64,000 nucleotides of DNA from Novosphingobium percolationis (GCF_020179425.1 NZ_JAILYM010000008.1:62001-126000), one strand, 5' to 3'; positions 19,003 through 29,600 are shown, numbered from the stretch's first letter. Notes: generated from the letters alone by a model not told the origin. Numbers and translations: made by a program.

Positions 19003-20327
19003 GCGGCACCACCGGCACCGCATGGCGCGATCATGTGGAAGAAGGTTCCCGTGACATGGCCGCGCCGCGATCCGGTCTCCGCAACCGCATCGCCGTTGGC
19101 ATCGGTCACGCGGGCCAGCGGTTCGTCGCGCTGCGCCACGATGGTGGAATAGTGGAACTCGTGCCCGCGCAGGGCACTGCCTGTAGGAATGCCCGCGATG
19201 GGGGCCAGCAGCGTGGCATGGCGATAGCCGAGGTGCATCCGGCGCTGGGCATGGCTGGTTTCCAGCCCCAGCAGGCCCGCCATACGATGTCGCGTGCCCG
19301 CCTTGTCGACCAGCGCCTCGCCCAGCACCATGTAGCCGCCGCATTCGCCATGGACGGGCCGCGTCTCGGCATGGCGGCGCAGGCCCGAGAGGAACGTGGA
19401 GGCCGCCGCGATCGCCCCGGCGTGCAGCTCGGGATAGCCGCCGGGCAACCACACCAGGTCCGCGTCGGTGGGCGGCGCCTGATCGGCCAGCGGGGAGAAC
19501 GGCAGGATCTGCGCTCCGGCACGCCGCCAGCCTTCCAGAAGGTGCGGATAGAGGAACGAAAACGCGGCGTCCCGGGCGATGGCGATCCGCTGCGCAGGGG
19601 GGGCGGGCATCGGACCCGGCTCCGATGCGGCGGCGGGGGCCGCCCGGGCTGCATCGCGGATGGCGGCCAGATCTGCGTGTTTGCGCAGGAACGCGGCATA
19701 TTCGGCCACCGCCCGCTCAAGGTCGGGATGCTCCATTGCCTGCACCAGGCCCAGATGGCGTTCGGGCAGGGCAAGGTCACCGCGCCGGGGCAGGGCCCCC
19801 AGCACCGGCATGCCGATCGCTTCCAGTCCCTTGCGCACAAGGCTTTCATGGCGCGGGCTGGCCACGCGGTTGAGGATGACCCCGGCAATCTGCAAGCGCG
19901 GATCGAAGTCGCGGAAGCCGAGCGCGGTGGCAGCGGCCGACTGCGCCTGCCCCGACGCATCGAGCACCAGCACCACCGGCCAGCCCATGCGCCGGGCAAG
20001 ATCGGCGCTGGCGCCATTGCCGCTCGCGCCCGGCAGCGCCACCCCGTCGAACAGGCCCATCGACCCTTCAGCCAGGATCATGTCCGCGCCCGTCGCCTGC
20101 GTGGCGATGGCGGCGATCAGCGCCGGTCCCATCGCCCAGCTATCGAGGTTGAACGACGCGCGGCCGCAGGCGGCGCGGTGGAACGCGGGATCGATGTAGT
20201 CCGGCCCGCTCTTGAACGGCTGCACGGCAAGGCCATCCTCCACCAGCGCGCGCAACAGGCCGAGCATGACCGTGGTCTTGCCCGTGCCCGAAGCGGGCGC
20301 CGCAACCAGCAGGCCGGGAACGTTCAT
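18999..20327 (-). CDS. cobB: Cobyrinate (hydrogenobyrinate) a,c-diamide synthase CobB
   Basis: The 442-residue glutamine amidotransferase amidates side chains a and c. The N-terminal ATPase has [20 protein letters not shown] near residue 8 and [16 protein letters not shown]; the C-terminal amidotransferase domain has [13 protein letters not shown] and [17 protein letters not shown] with the nucleophile Cys. Its ATG overlaps the cobM stop by 4 nt. In the aerobic route the substrate is hydrogenobyrinic acid, and the product goes to the CobNST cobaltochelatase. Confidence 0.94.
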   Translation of the reverse strand: MNVPGLLVAAPASGTGKTTVMLGLLRALVEDGLAVQPFKSGPDYIDPAFHRAACGRASFNLDSWAMGPALIAAIATQATGADMILAEGSMGLFDGVALPGASGNGASADLARRMGWPVVLVLDASGQAQSAAATALGFRDFDPRLQIAGVILNRVASPRHESLVRKGLEAIGMPVLGALPRRGDLALPERHLGLVQAMEHPDLERAVAEYAAFLRKHADLAAIRDAARAAPAAASEPGPMPAPPAQRIAIARDAAFSFLYPHLLEGWRRAGAQILPFSPLADQAPPTDADLVWLPGGYPELHAGAIAAASTFLSGLRRHAETRPVHGECGGYMVLGEALVDKAGTRHRMAGLLGLETSHAQRRMHLGYRHATLLAPIAGIPTGSALRGHEFHYSTIVAQRDEPLARVTDANGDAVAETGSRRGHVTGTFFHMIAPCGAGGAA

Positions 20328-21109
20328 TCGGTCACGCCCATGAACCGCGAGGCTGCATCCTGCGGGCGGAACCGCCGGTCATAGCCGCGCGCGTATAGGC
20401 TGCTTTCGCCAAAGCCTTCGGCGGCCAGAACGCGGCCGACGAGGATCAGCGCCGTGCGTTCCATGCTGCCGGCGACGGCCTTTTCCACCGTGCCAAGCGT
20501 GGCGCGCACCACGCGTTCGTCGGGCCAGCTTGCGCGCCATACCACCGCAACCGGACAGTCCGCGCCATAGGCAGGGGTCAGATCGGCAACCACGGTGGCG
20601 AGGTTGTGGATCGAGAGGTGGATCGCCAGCGTCGCGCCGGTAACGGCGAAGTTGGCGAGGCTCTCTTGCGCGGGCATCGTGCTGGCGCGGCCGGGGGTGC
20701 GCGTCAGCACCAGCGACTGGCCCAGTTCGGGCAGCGTCAGTTCCGCTTCCAGCGTCGCGGCGGCGGCGGCGAAGGCCGGGACGCCGGGGGTGACGGTGAA
20801 AGGAATGTCGATAGCCCGCAGGCGGCGCAACTGTTCGCCCATCGCCGACCACACCGACAGATCACCCGAATGCAGCCGTGCCACGTCGTGCCCGGCGGCA
20901 TGGGCGTCGGCGATCTCCGCGATGATCTCGTCCAGCGCCATCGGCGCGGTGTTCACGATCCGCGCGCCTGGCGGACAATGCGCCAGCACTGCGGTCGGAA
21001 CCAGCGATCCTGCATAGAGACACACCGGGCTTGCCGCGATCAGGTCGCGGCCGCGCAGGGTGAGAAGGTCGGACGCGCCGGGGCCGGCGCCGATGAAGTG
21101 GACGGTCAT
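20324..21109 (-). CDS. cobM: Precorrin-4 C11-methyltransferase CobM
   Basis: The 261-residue SAM-dependent enzyme methylates precorrin-4 at C-11. Landmarks are [49 protein letters not shown] and [15 protein letters not shown], all typical of CobM. ATG 21109 overlaps the cobE stop by 4 nt (ATGA). It acts between CobJ and CobF in the methylation series encoded here. Confidence 0.94.
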   Translation of the reverse strand: MTVHFIGAGPGASDLLTLRGRDLIAASPVCLYAGSLVPTAVLAHCPPGARIVNTAPMALDEIIAEIADAHAAGHDVARLHSGDLSVWSAMGEQLRRLRAIDIPFTVTPGVPAFAAAAATLEAELTLPELGQSLVLTRTPGRASTMPAQESLANFAVTGATLAIHLSIHNLATVVADLTPAYGADCPVAVVWRASWPDERVVRATLGTVEKAVAGSMERTALILVGRVLAAEGFGESSLYARGYDRRFRPQDAASRFMGVTE

Positions 21110-21471
21110 GCGGAAAGTCCTTGGGCTATGGCGCATACGGCCATGCGGTCTGGGGAAATCTGGCGGGAGCACAGCAGTCGGGCGCGCGCGCCTGCGGCGG
21201 CGAGCGCGGCGGCTTCGGCCACGCTGCCGGTTCTGCGCGCCTTGCGGCTGGCGGAGGACCGGGTAGCCGTGGGGATGGCGCACAGCCGTTCCGCCTCCAC
21301 CGCCAGCAGCGGCAGGCGCAAGGCTTCGGCCAGTGGCCGCAAGGCGGGGGCCTTGTCGCCGGCGGTGGCGAGGTGGGTCACATCGGGCAGGCCGGACTGG
21401 GCGAGCGCCAGCGCCGCGCGCAGCGATTCAATCGTCGCGCCCGAACGGAAGCCAAAGCCGGCCACGATCAC
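21106..21471 (-). CDS. cobE: CobE-like cobalamin biosynthesis protein
   Basis: The 121-residue protein matches the small CobE / CbiG C-terminal-domain family: [20 protein letters not shown] at the N-terminus and ATGDKAP-like [17 protein letters not shown] in the middle. Its exact role in the aerobic pathway is unsettled; it is needed in P. denitrificans and may act near precorrin-5. It begins with GTG at 21471, overlapping the cobL stop as GTGA, and ends overlapping cobM by 4 nt. Confidence 0.85.
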   Translation of the reverse strand: MIVAGFGFRSGATIESLRAALALAQSGLPDVTHLATAGDKAPALRPLAEALRLPLLAVEAERLCAIPTATRSSASRKARRTGSVAEAAALAAAGARARLLCSRQISPDRMAVCAIAQGLSA

Positions 21472-22676
21472 AGCGTGACGCTCCACTGCACCACCGGATA
21501 GCGCGCCTTCCAGCCATGGCGGCGACCGATCGGCGCGGCGTCGGCCAGTTCCACCCGCAGCAGGCTGCCGCCCTTTGCGCCGTGCCAGTGGGCCAGCACC
21601 GCTTCGGATTCCAGCGTCACGGCATTGGCGACCAGCCGGGTTCCACCGGGCAGGCGCGCCCATAGCGCGTCGAGCAGCGCTGGCGACAGACCGCCGCCGA
21701 TGAACACCGCATCGGGCGCGGGACCATCGGGAAGGCGCTCGGGCGCGCGCGCTTCGATCACGCGCAGCCGGTCCACGCCCAGCGCTGCCGCATTGGCGCG
21801 GGCGCGGGCGGCGCGCTCGGGATCGGCCTCCATCGCGATGGCCGCGTTGGCAGGATGCGACAGCAGCCATTCGATCCCGATCGAGCCGGATCCCGCGCCG
21901 ATGTCCCACAGCGTTTCACCCGCGCGCGGAGCCAGCGCCGACAGCGTCAGCGTGCGGATCGGGCGCTTGGTGATCTGGCCATCGGAGGCGAACAGTTCGT
22001 CGGGCAGGCCCGAAGTCACGGGCAAGACTTGTCCTTCGCCCGCGGTCGCGATCCCCACGGCCACGGGATGCGCCACATCACGCAATGGCGGCGCATCGGC
22101 GCGGACGTGGCGCACCCGCGCGCGCGGTCCGCCCAGCGCTTCCATCACGTGCAGCGTCGAAGCGCCGAAGCCAAGGTCGGCGAGGTAGACGGCCAGATCG
22201 GCCACCGCCGCGCCATCGCGCAGAAGGGCGATGATCTGGCGGCCAGGAGCAAGGTGTGGGCGCAGCCGCTGCAGCGGCGCGGCGTGCAGGCCCAGGCACA
22301 TGCTGTCCTGCAAGGCCCAGCCCAGCTCGGCGGCGGCCAGCGCAAAGGTCGATGGCGCGGCGTGTGCCTTCCATTCGTGGCGCTCGAGATGCTTCACGAC
22401 GCTGCTTCCCCCGCCGAACCAGAACGGGTCGCCCGAAACCAGCATGACCACGCGACGTCCGCGATGGGCCAGCAGGCGGGCGATTCCATCGGCGAAAGGC
22501 GCTGGCCATTCGATGGTCGGACACGTAAGCGCGGGCAGCAGCGACAGGTGGCGCGGAGGCCCCATCACCAGTTCGGCGTCGGCCAGCGCCGCGCGGCTGG
22601 CGGCGGACAGGCCATCAAGGCCGTCTTCGCCGATGCCAACGATCGTCAACCAGCCAGCAGGAACCGGATCAGCCAT
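21468..22676 (-). CDS. cobL: Precorrin-6Y C5,15-methyltransferase (decarboxylating) CobL
   Basis: The 402-residue fused enzyme has an N-terminal CbiE-type tetrapyrrole methylase (LTIVGIGEDGLDGLSAASRA; VVMLVSGDPFWFGGGSSVVK) and a C-terminal CbiT-type Rossmann methyltransferase/decarboxylase (LWDIGAGSGSIGIEWLLSHP). It methylates C-5 and C-15 and decarboxylates the C-12 acetate. Its ATG (22676-22674) shares the CATG at 22674-22677 with the cobK ATG on the other strand. If co-transcribed with cobJ, its message must cross the whole of cobK in antisense. Confidence 0.93.
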   Translation of the reverse strand: MADPVPAGWLTIVGIGEDGLDGLSAASRAALADAELVMGPPRHLSLLPALTCPTIEWPAPFADGIARLLAHRGRRVVMLVSGDPFWFGGGSSVVKHLERHEWKAHAAPSTFALAAAELGWALQDSMCLGLHAAPLQRLRPHLAPGRQIIALLRDGAAVADLAVYLADLGFGASTLHVMEALGGPRARVRHVRADAPPLRDVAHPVAVGIATAGEGQVLPVTSGLPDELFASDGQITKRPIRTLTLSALAPRAGETLWDIGAGSGSIGIEWLLSHPANAAIAMEADPERAARARANAAALGVDRLRVIEARAPERLPDGPAPDAVFIGGGLSPALLDALWARLPGGTRLVANAVTLESEAVLAHWHGAKGGSLLRVELADAAPIGRRHGWKARYPVVQWSVTL

Positions 22677-23436
22677 GCCAAACGTCCTTGTTCTGGGTGG
22701 CACCACCGAAGCCAGCGCGCTCGCCCGCATTCTGGCCGCGCAGGGCATCGCCGCTACGCTCAGCTATGCTGGCCGCACCGAAAACCCGCGCGCGCAACCG
22801 GTGCCGGTGCGTGTCGGCGGGTTCGGCGGCGTGGACGGGCTTGCCGATCACTTGCGCCAAACGGGCGTGACCCATCTGGTCGACGCGACCCACCCGTTCG
22901 CCGCGACGATGAGCGTCAACGCCCTCGCGGCGGCCCGGCGCGCCAACGTGGCGCACATCGCGCTGACGCGCCCGGCGTGGCAGCCGGTGGAGGGGGATTG
23001 CTGGCGCAACGTGGCCGACATCGACGCCGCCGTGGCCGCGCTTTCGGGCCCCGGCAGGCGCGTCCTGCTGGCGCTGGGGCGGATGCATGTCGCTGCCTTC
23101 GCCGCCCAGCCACAGCACCACTACCTGCTGCGCTTCGTGGATGCGCCGGAACAGACGCCGCCGCTGCCGCATCATGCGCTGGTGGTCGATCGTGGTCCGT
23201 TCACCGTCGCGGGCGATCGTGCCTTGCTGCAGCATCACGCCATCGACCTTGTCGTCAGCAAGAACGCGGGCGGCGCGGGCGCCGAAGCGAAACTCGTCGC
23301 CGCGCGCGAGCTGGGGTTGCCGGTGCTGATGATCGACCGCCCCCCCGTTCCCCAGCGGCACGAGGTCCATCGCCCGGAAGATGTGCTGGCGTGGCTGGGT
23401 CACGCCGCAGCCTCGGGCACGGAGCGGGGCGTATAG
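22675..23436 (+). CDS. cobK: Precorrin-6A reductase CobK, antisense to the rest of the B12 operon
   Basis: The 253-residue NADPH-dependent enzyme reduces precorrin-6A to precorrin-6B. It begins PNVLVLGGTTEASALARILA and carries LVDATHPFAATMSVNALAAA and VVSKNAGGAGAEAKLVAARE. It is the only cob gene on the plus strand: its ATG overlaps the cobL ATG within CATG, and its 3' end overlaps cobJ tail-to-tail by 37 bp. It must have its own promoter, which would lie inside cobL; none was clearly identified, and no strong ribosome binding site is seen before the ATG. Confidence 0.92.
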   Translation: MPNVLVLGGTTEASALARILAAQGIAATLSYAGRTENPRAQPVPVRVGGFGGVDGLADHLRQTGVTHLVDATHPFAATMSVNALAAARRANVAHIALTRPAWQPVEGDCWRNVADIDAAVAALSGPGRRVLLALGRMHVAAFAAQPQHHYLLRFVDAPEQTPPLPHHALVVDRGPFTVAGDRALLQHHAIDLVVSKNAGGAGAEAKLVAARELGLPVLMIDRPPVPQRHEVHRPEDVLAWLGHAAASGTERGV

Positions 23437-24176
23437 AGCACCGACCCACCGGGGCGCGCGATTGTCCGTGTGCGGCTGGACCCGACGATAACCATCGTGC
23501 GCATGTCGGCCATGGCGGGTTCGGCCTTGTCGAGCGGCACGATGCGCAGCTCCTCGTCGGGCGTGGACACCGCGCGCGCGAACAGCACCGGGCGATCGTC
23601 AGCGCAGGCCTCCTGCAACACGGCCAGCGCGCGTGCGAAGCCTTCGGGCCGCGATTTCGAGCGCGGGTTGTAGAACGCCATGGCGAAGTCGGCCTCGGCG
23701 GCCAGCCGCAGGCGCTTTTCGATCAGTGCCCACGGCTTCAGGTTGTCCGACAGGTTGATCGCGCAGAAATCGTGCCCCAGCGGCGCGCCGGCGCGGGCGC
23801 TGGCGGCCAGCATGGCGGTGATCCCCGGCAACACGCGGATGTCCACGTTCAGCCATTCGGGCGCGCCGGCTTCCAGCGCTTCGAACACGGCGGCAGCCAT
23901 GGCGAAGACGCCGGGATCGCCTGACGATACCACCACAACCTTGCGGCCCTGCGCGGCAAGGTTCAGGGCCAAAGCCGCGCGGTCCAGCTCCACGCGGTTG
24001 TCCGATGGGTGGCGCACCAGCCCTTCGCGCGCGGCCACGCGTGCCACGTAGGGGACATAGCCGATCACGTCGGTCGCCTCTGCCAGCGCCGCGGTGACTT
24101 CGGGCGTGATCAGCCCTTCGTCACCCGGTCCCAGCCCGGCGACGGCCAGCCAGCCGGTATCTGCGCCGTCGCTCAT
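23400..24176 (-). CDS. cobJ: Precorrin-3B C17-methyltransferase CobJ
   Basis: The 258-residue SAM enzyme methylates C-17 and contracts the ring. Seen are LAVAGLGPGDEGLITPEVTA, DVIGYVPYVARV, VVSSGDPGVFAMAAAVFEAL and FCAINLSDNLKPWALIEKRL, characteristic of CobJ/CbiH. ATG 24176 overlaps the cobI stop by 4 nt. Its 3' end lies opposite the last 37 bp of cobK. After cobJ the same-strand series resumes at cobL, 723 nt further on. Confidence 0.94.
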   Translation of the reverse strand: MSDGADTGWLAVAGLGPGDEGLITPEVTAALAEATDVIGYVPYVARVAAREGLVRHPSDNRVELDRAALALNLAAQGRKVVVVSSGDPGVFAMAAAVFEALEAGAPEWLNVDIRVLPGITAMLAASARAGAPLGHDFCAINLSDNLKPWALIEKRLRLAAEADFAMAFYNPRSKSRPEGFARALAVLQEACADDRPVLFARAVSTPDEELRIVPLDKAEPAMADMRTMVIVGSSRTRTIARPGGSVLYTPRSVPEAAA

Positions 24177-24910
24177 GGACGACGCCCCTGTCCGTGGATC
24201 AGCAGGATCGAAAAGTAGGGCGTGACGTCGGTGGCCTGCGCCAGCGGCGTGACGCGCTGGGTCGGCATGGCGGCATATTCGACCAGCCATGCGGCCTGTT
24301 CGCGTCCTGCCGCCGCCACTGCCCGGCGCAGCTTGGGCAGGTTGCGGCCGATCTTCATCACCACCAGCGCATCGGTATCGCGGATGCGGCGGACGAGTTC
24401 CGCTTCGGGCAGGGTCGCCATCGCCACCGTCAGCACGTCGTCGCCCCAGGTGATCGGCATTCCGGTGGCGTTCCACGCGCCTGCCATGCCCGTGATGCCG
24501 GGCACGACCTCGACCGGCGCGATGTCTGCCAGTCGCGAATGCAGGTGCATGAACGAGCCGTAGAAGAACGGGTCGCCCTCACACAGCACCACGATGTCCT
24601 CGCCCGCGCTCGCCAGCTGCGCCAGCCGCTCGGTGCATTCGGCATAGAACGCCGAAAGGCATTCGTTGTAGCGCGGATCGGACACGGGAATTTCGGTCGT
24701 TACCGGGTATTCCATCGCGATCTCGACGGCGTCGTCGCGCAACAGCCCTTCGGCGATGCGGCGCGCCTGGCCGGGGCGTCCGGCCTTGCGGAAATAGGCG
24801 ATATGGCGGGTTCCCCGCACCAGTCGGTCGGCGCGCACACTCAACAGGTCGGGCGCACCGGGGCCGAGGCCGACGCCGTGGATGGTTCCCATCTGCATGG
24901 AGGCGCTCAT
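24173..24910 (-). CDS. cobI: Precorrin-2 C20-methyltransferase CobI
   Basis: The 245-residue SAM methyltransferase adds the C-20 methyl to precorrin-2, the committed step to corrins. It has IHGVGLGPGAPDLLSVRADR, IVVLCEGDPFFYGSFMHLHS, VVPGITGMAGAWNATG and MKIGRNLPKLRRAVAAAG. ATG 24910 overlaps cobH by 4 nt; in-frame ATGs at 24898 and 24892 are alternatives closer to the conserved start. Its substrate precorrin-2 needs CobA, which is not in the window. Confidence 0.94.
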   Translation of the reverse strand: MSASMQMGTIHGVGLGPGAPDLLSVRADRLVRGTRHIAYFRKAGRPGQARRIAEGLLRDDAVEIAMEYPVTTEIPVSDPRYNECLSAFYAECTERLAQLASAGEDIVVLCEGDPFFYGSFMHLHSRLADIAPVEVVPGITGMAGAWNATGMPITWGDDVLTVAMATLPEAELVRRIRDTDALVVMKIGRNLPKLRRAVAAAGREQAAWLVEYAAMPTQRVTPLAQATDVTPYFSILLIHGQGRRP

Positions 24911-25536
24911 TCCGCGTGGCTCGCCAGCGCGTTGATGGCGGCCACGGTGATCGCGCTTCCGCCGAGACGGCCCTCCACGATGCAGCACGGAACGGGCTGC
25001 GCTTCCCACAATGCGGCCTTGGATTCCACCGCGCCGACAAAGCCGACCGGACAGCCGATGATCGCGGCGGGGCGCGGGCAATCGGGGTCTTCCATCATGT
25101 TCAGCAGGTGGAACAGCGCCGTTGGCGCATTGCCGATGGCGACCACGGCCCCGGCCAGATGCGGACGCCACAGTTCCAGCGCGGCGGCGGACCGGGTGTT
25201 GGCCATGGCTTGTGCCAGCGGGGGCACCTGCGGATCATGCAGCGTGCACAGCACCGCGTTGTCGGCCGGCAGGCGCGGCCGGGTGATCCCTTCGGACACC
25301 ATGCGCGCATCGCACAGGATCGGCGCGCCTGCGGCCAGCGCGGCGCGCGCCGCGTCGGCAAAGCCGGGCGAAAAGCGGATGTCCCGCGCCAGATCCACCA
25401 TGCCTGCGGCGTGGATCATCCGCACCGCGACCGGCTCCTCCGAAGCGGAAAAGCGGGTCAGGTCTGCTTCTGCGCGGATGGTGGCGAACGATTGGCGATA
25501 GATCGCCGCGCCACAGGTTTCATAGGCATGGGGCAT
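24907..25536 (-). CDS. cobH: Precorrin-8X methylmutase CobH
   Basis: The 209-residue isomerase moves the C-11 methyl to C-12, giving hydrogenobyrinic acid. The catalytic His is visible in VAVRMIHAAGMVD (His42 here, His43 in the P. denitrificans enzyme), with ILCDARMVSEGITR and IIGCPVGFVGAVESKAAL conserved. ATG 25536 overlaps the cobG stop by one base (TGATG). Confidence 0.94.
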   Translation of the reverse strand: MPHAYETCGAAIYRQSFATIRAEADLTRFSASEEPVAVRMIHAAGMVDLARDIRFSPGFADAARAALAAGAPILCDARMVSEGITRPRLPADNAVLCTLHDPQVPPLAQAMANTRSAAALELWRPHLAGAVVAIGNAPTALFHLLNMMEDPDCPRPAAIIGCPVGFVGAVESKAALWEAQPVPCCIVEGRLGGSAITVAAINALASHAE

Positions 25537-26666
25537 CAGGCGACTCCAAAATGCGCAAGAACCGTGCAGGGTTCGAGATCGGTTCGTTCGGCGGCGGAAC
25601 CGGCGCGGGCTTCGCGCGCCAGATCGAACCGGCCATCGCGGCCGGTGAGCATGAAGGCGGTCGCGTGCGTGCAGGCACAGCCCTTGGCGCAGCCCGAAAC
25701 GTGCAGCGAACCGGCGACGGCAGGCGCCAGCCGCCGCGCGAGATCGCGCGTGGCAACGCTGGCCTGCGCGCAGAACGGCGCGCCGGGGCAGGCATGCGCG
25801 CGCAGCACCGGATCGGCCGGATCGTCGATCAGGCCGGGGATGCCGCCTTGTCGCGCACCTTCGATCACCAGCATGCGCCAGGGCGTCACGCGCAGGCCGG
25901 TGGCGGCCGGATCGGCCAGCGCTTGCGCCAGCACCGCCGCTTCCACCTGACCGAACGGTGCGCCCAGCGCCATGCCCAGTCGGACCGGGCCGGGCGTGAT
26001 CGGAGCCTGGGGAGGCGCCGGCGGGATCGCGCCCGTGGCCCAATCGGGCAAGGGGGCGGCGTGTCTTTCCATGCGCCCGGACCGTGCTCCGCCGCTCGTG
26101 TCGAACCAGTGCGCCAGCGCGACAAGCATCGCGGCCTCGTCGCCAGCGGAAACGGCCACGCCGGTCTCGTGCCCTGCCGCGCGCAGGATCAGCCCGCCGC
26201 CCGCGCCCCGCTCGATGCGGAAGTCGCCTGCCTCGTCCAGCATCGCAGGGGCGGTCCCGGCGTCGATCACGAAGCCGACCTTTCCGGGCAATTCGGGCAA
26301 TCGGTCGAGTTTCGCGGCAAGATCGCAGGCGATGCGGTGGCTGTCGTCGCCGTCGGTCCAGTCGGGCGCCATCAGGACGTTGCGCCGCCGTTCCATCTGC
26401 GCATCGGCATCGACCAGTTCCAACGCCATCAGCTCGGCCACCAGCGCGCGCCAGCCGGCTTGGTCGACTCCGCGAATCTGGAGATTGGCCCGGCGCGACA
26501 CGTCGATGATGCCGTTGCCGAACCTGTCTGCCAGCGCGCACAGCGCCAACGCCTGATCGCGCGCCAGTCGCGCCAGTCGGGGCTTGATGCGCACCAGCAG
26601 GCCGTCACCCGTTGCCATCGGGCGCCAGGCATCGGGGCACCAGCCCTTGACCACGAAGCCGCTCAT
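25536..26666 (-). CDS. cobG: Precorrin-3B synthase CobG
   Basis: The 376-residue iron-sulfur monooxygenase of the sulfite/nitrite reductase superfamily oxidises precorrin-3A with O2; it defines the aerobic pathway. It begins GFVVKGWCPDAWRPMATGDG, with DVSRRANLQIRGV and the [4Fe-4S] ligands in HACPGAPFCAQA and VSGCAKGCACTHATAFML. ATG 26666 overlaps the cobN stop by 4 nt. The C-terminal part is conserved, so the gene looks intact. Confidence 0.94.
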   Translation of the reverse strand: MSGFVVKGWCPDAWRPMATGDGLLVRIKPRLARLARDQALALCALADRFGNGIIDVSRRANLQIRGVDQAGWRALVAELMALELVDADAQMERRRNVLMAPDWTDGDDSHRIACDLAAKLDRLPELPGKVGFVIDAGTAPAMLDEAGDFRIERGAGGGLILRAAGHETGVAVSAGDEAAMLVALAHWFDTSGGARSGRMERHAAPLPDWATGAIPPAPPQAPITPGPVRLGMALGAPFGQVEAAVLAQALADPAATGLRVTPWRMLVIEGARQGGIPGLIDDPADPVLRAHACPGAPFCAQASVATRDLARRLAPAVAGSLHVSGCAKGCACTHATAFMLTGRDGRFDLAREARAGSAAERTDLEPCTVLAHFGVA

Positions 26667-29600
26667 GCGCCGTCCTCCGCTCCGGCGGACAACGGCAGGC
26701 TGGCCAGAATGGAATTGCGCCGCGTGGACCACAGCCCGGCGGCGTGAAGCGCGGCGAAGCGCGCTTCCATCGCCGCCAGCGCCGCGGGGTTCTCGCGCTT
26801 GAGGAAGGCGCACACGTCGTCCTGCCCCAGCGTGGCGTCGTGGTAGAGGTCGAACAGGTGCGGGGGCACGCTGCCCGAAAGATGGGCGAAGGCGGCCAGG
26901 TGATCGAGCGTGGCCGCCAGTTCGGCGCCCCCCCGAAAGCCGTGGCGCATCATCCCCGCGATCCAGCCGGGATGGGCGGCGCGCGCGCGCATCACGCGGG
27001 CGATTTCCTCGGTCAGGGCGCGGGCGACGGGTCGCGCGGGATCGCGGGTGTCCAGGTGATAGAGTGCCGCGCCGCCGCCGGTCACGGCCTGCGCGGCGGC
27101 AAACCCCGCTTCGTGCGCGGCGTAGTCCGCTGCCAGAAGCAGGTCCGTTTCCGCCAGATCCTGGACATGGACGAACGCGTCGGCCCGCGCCACGCGCTGG
27201 CGCAGGCCTTCGCCGTCGCGGCGTGGGTCCGGAGCGTCGAGCGCATGGTCCGAGGCGGCCAGCCATGCCTCGCCCGCCGCCTGGCGCGCTGCTTCGGTAT
27301 AGACTTCCGCCGCCGCGCCCATGCCCAGCCCATAGCGACCCGGCTGCGGGCCATAGACGCGGGGCATCGCCTGCGTGTTGGCGAGCGGGTTCCATTCAGG
27401 ATCCTCGTCGCGTTCGCACAGCGCGCGTACGGCCTGCCCGAACAGCACCGGCAATGTGGGGAAGGCGTCACGAAACAGGCCGGACACCCGCAATGTCACG
27501 TCGATGCGCGGCCGGTCGAGCATGGCGAGGGGGAGTATCTCGATCCCGGTCACGCGCTCCGATGCGGGATCCCACATCGGTTTCGCGCCCAGCAGGTGCA
27601 GCGCCATGGCGAATTCCTCGCCGGCGGTCCGCATCGTGGCCGAACCCCACAGGTCCACCACTAGGCCGCGAGGATAGTCGCCGTGGTCCTGCAAGTGCCG
27701 GCGCACCAGTTCCTCGGCCAGTACCACGCCCTGCGCATGGGCAGAGCGCGACGGCACCGCGCGCGGATCGATGGCGTAGAGGTTGCGACCCGTCGGCAGC
27801 ACGTCGGTCCGCCCGCGATGAGGCGAGCCGGCAGGCCCGGCGGGAACGCGGCGCCCCGCCAGCGCGGCCAGAAGGCCCGCCCGCTCCGCCGCGCCCTGTT
27901 CGCCCCGTCCGAACACGTGGAGGCCATCGCCGAACTGGCTTTCCTTCACGTCGCACACGAACCGGTCGATGCGGGTAATCGCTTCCACCAGCGAGGTGGC
28001 CGTGTCGAGGCCGAGTTCCGCCTCCAGCCCCAGCGCCCGTGCCTCGTCGCGGATCGTGCCTTGCAGCCGGTCGCGCCGGGCAGGGTCCAGGCCGCCGGCA
28101 TTGGAGAACTCGTCGAGCAGCGTCTCGATCCGCGCCAGCCCCGCGCCGTGCGCGGTGGGGGTCAGCGGTGGTGGAGCGTGGCCCAGCGTGACAGCGCCGA
28201 TGCGTCGCTTGGCTTGCGCGGCTTCGCCCGGATCGTTGACGATGAAGGGGTAGATCACCGGCAGTCCTGCCGTCAGCGCTTCGGGCCAGCAGCCGTCCGA
28301 CAGCGCCACGGCCTTGCCCGGCAGCCATTCCAGCGTGCCATGCGCGCCGACGTGAACCATCGCGTCGATGCCTTGCGCCCGCAGCCACAGGTAGAACGCG
28401 ACATAGCCGTGACGCGGGCAGAGGCCGACGTCGTGATAGGTGCCGTCGCGGTCGGCCACGGCCCCGCGTTCGGGTTGCAGCGCCACCAGCGCGTTGCCGA
28501 CAGTCACGGCCGAAAAGAGGAACGCGCCTTCGACGACCACGGGATCGTCTTCCGGTTCGCCCCAGCTTTCCCGCAGTGCGGTGCGCAAGGCTTCGGGCAG
28601 CATGGCCAGCGCATCGCGGTAGGCGGCGAGCGGCCAGTGCAGGCTTTCGTTCGCCAGCGCGGCGACGAGATCGGGCACGGCACCGGTGATGAAGCCTGCT
28701 TCCGCCATGTCGCTCAGGATCGCTTCGGCAGAGGCGAGCGCATCCAGCCCCACGGCGTGCGCCATCTGATGGGGCTTGCCCGGGTAGGTCGATAGCACAA
28801 GCGCCGCGCGCCGTTCTGCCGCAGGCTTGCCTGCCAGGGCGATCCATCCCGCCACGCGCCCCACGATCCCCGCGATCCGCTCGCCATCGGCGCTGTGGCG
28901 GTTCTGGGCAAAGCCCAGTGCCGGATCGTGCAGGGTCGCTTCCTTGAAGCTGGCGACGCCAGCAAACACGCGCCCGTCTATTTCCGGCAACACCACGTGC
29001 ATCGCAAGGTCCGCAGGTGAAAGCCCGCGAGAAGCGGCGGTCCACCCCGCGCGTGATCCGGTCGCAAGCGCCACCTGGAAAACCGGGGCGCCCGCAGCGT
29101 CGAGTGGGCTGTGGCCCTGTTCATCGCGCGCCGAAAAGGCGGTGGCGTTGACGATCGCGGCAGGGGCCAGCGCGCGTACCCAGCCATCGACCTGCGCGCG
29201 CGCCTGCGGCTCCTTGAGCGAAGGCACGAACAGCGACAGCGTGGAAAGGCCGGCCTTTTCGAAGCCCCTGTGCAGCGCCACGAACGGATCGAGATCGTGT
29301 GCGGCGAGATACGACCGGTAGAACACGATCAGCACCAGCGGGCGCGCGGCATCAAGCGTCGTCGCCAGCGGGTCGCACAGGCCCCGATCGGGATGCCAGC
29401 CACCCGCCACGGGAAAGGCGGCGCAGCTGTCCATCGTCGACACGGCGAGCCCCGCAGCATCGGCCAGCAAGGACAGCGTGGCCTGTGCGGCCTCTGCGCC
29501 GCCCATTTCACACAACCGGTCCAGTTCGCGCAGGGTTGCGACGGGAACCGTCGATGCCGCATCCAGCCGTCGATCGGGTCGTCCGTCGCCCGGCAGCACC

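Noticed and set aside
18885-20384. A 499-codon plus-strand frame opposite cobB and cobF
   Set aside because: Both strands cannot be conserved here; the minus strand encodes clear CobF and CobB motifs, while the plus frame is rich in Arg, Gly and His with no domain.
21855-23924. A 689-codon plus-strand frame covering cobL antisense and the cobK region in another frame
   Set aside because: It is out of frame with cobK and shows no family motif; cobK is the real plus-strand gene.
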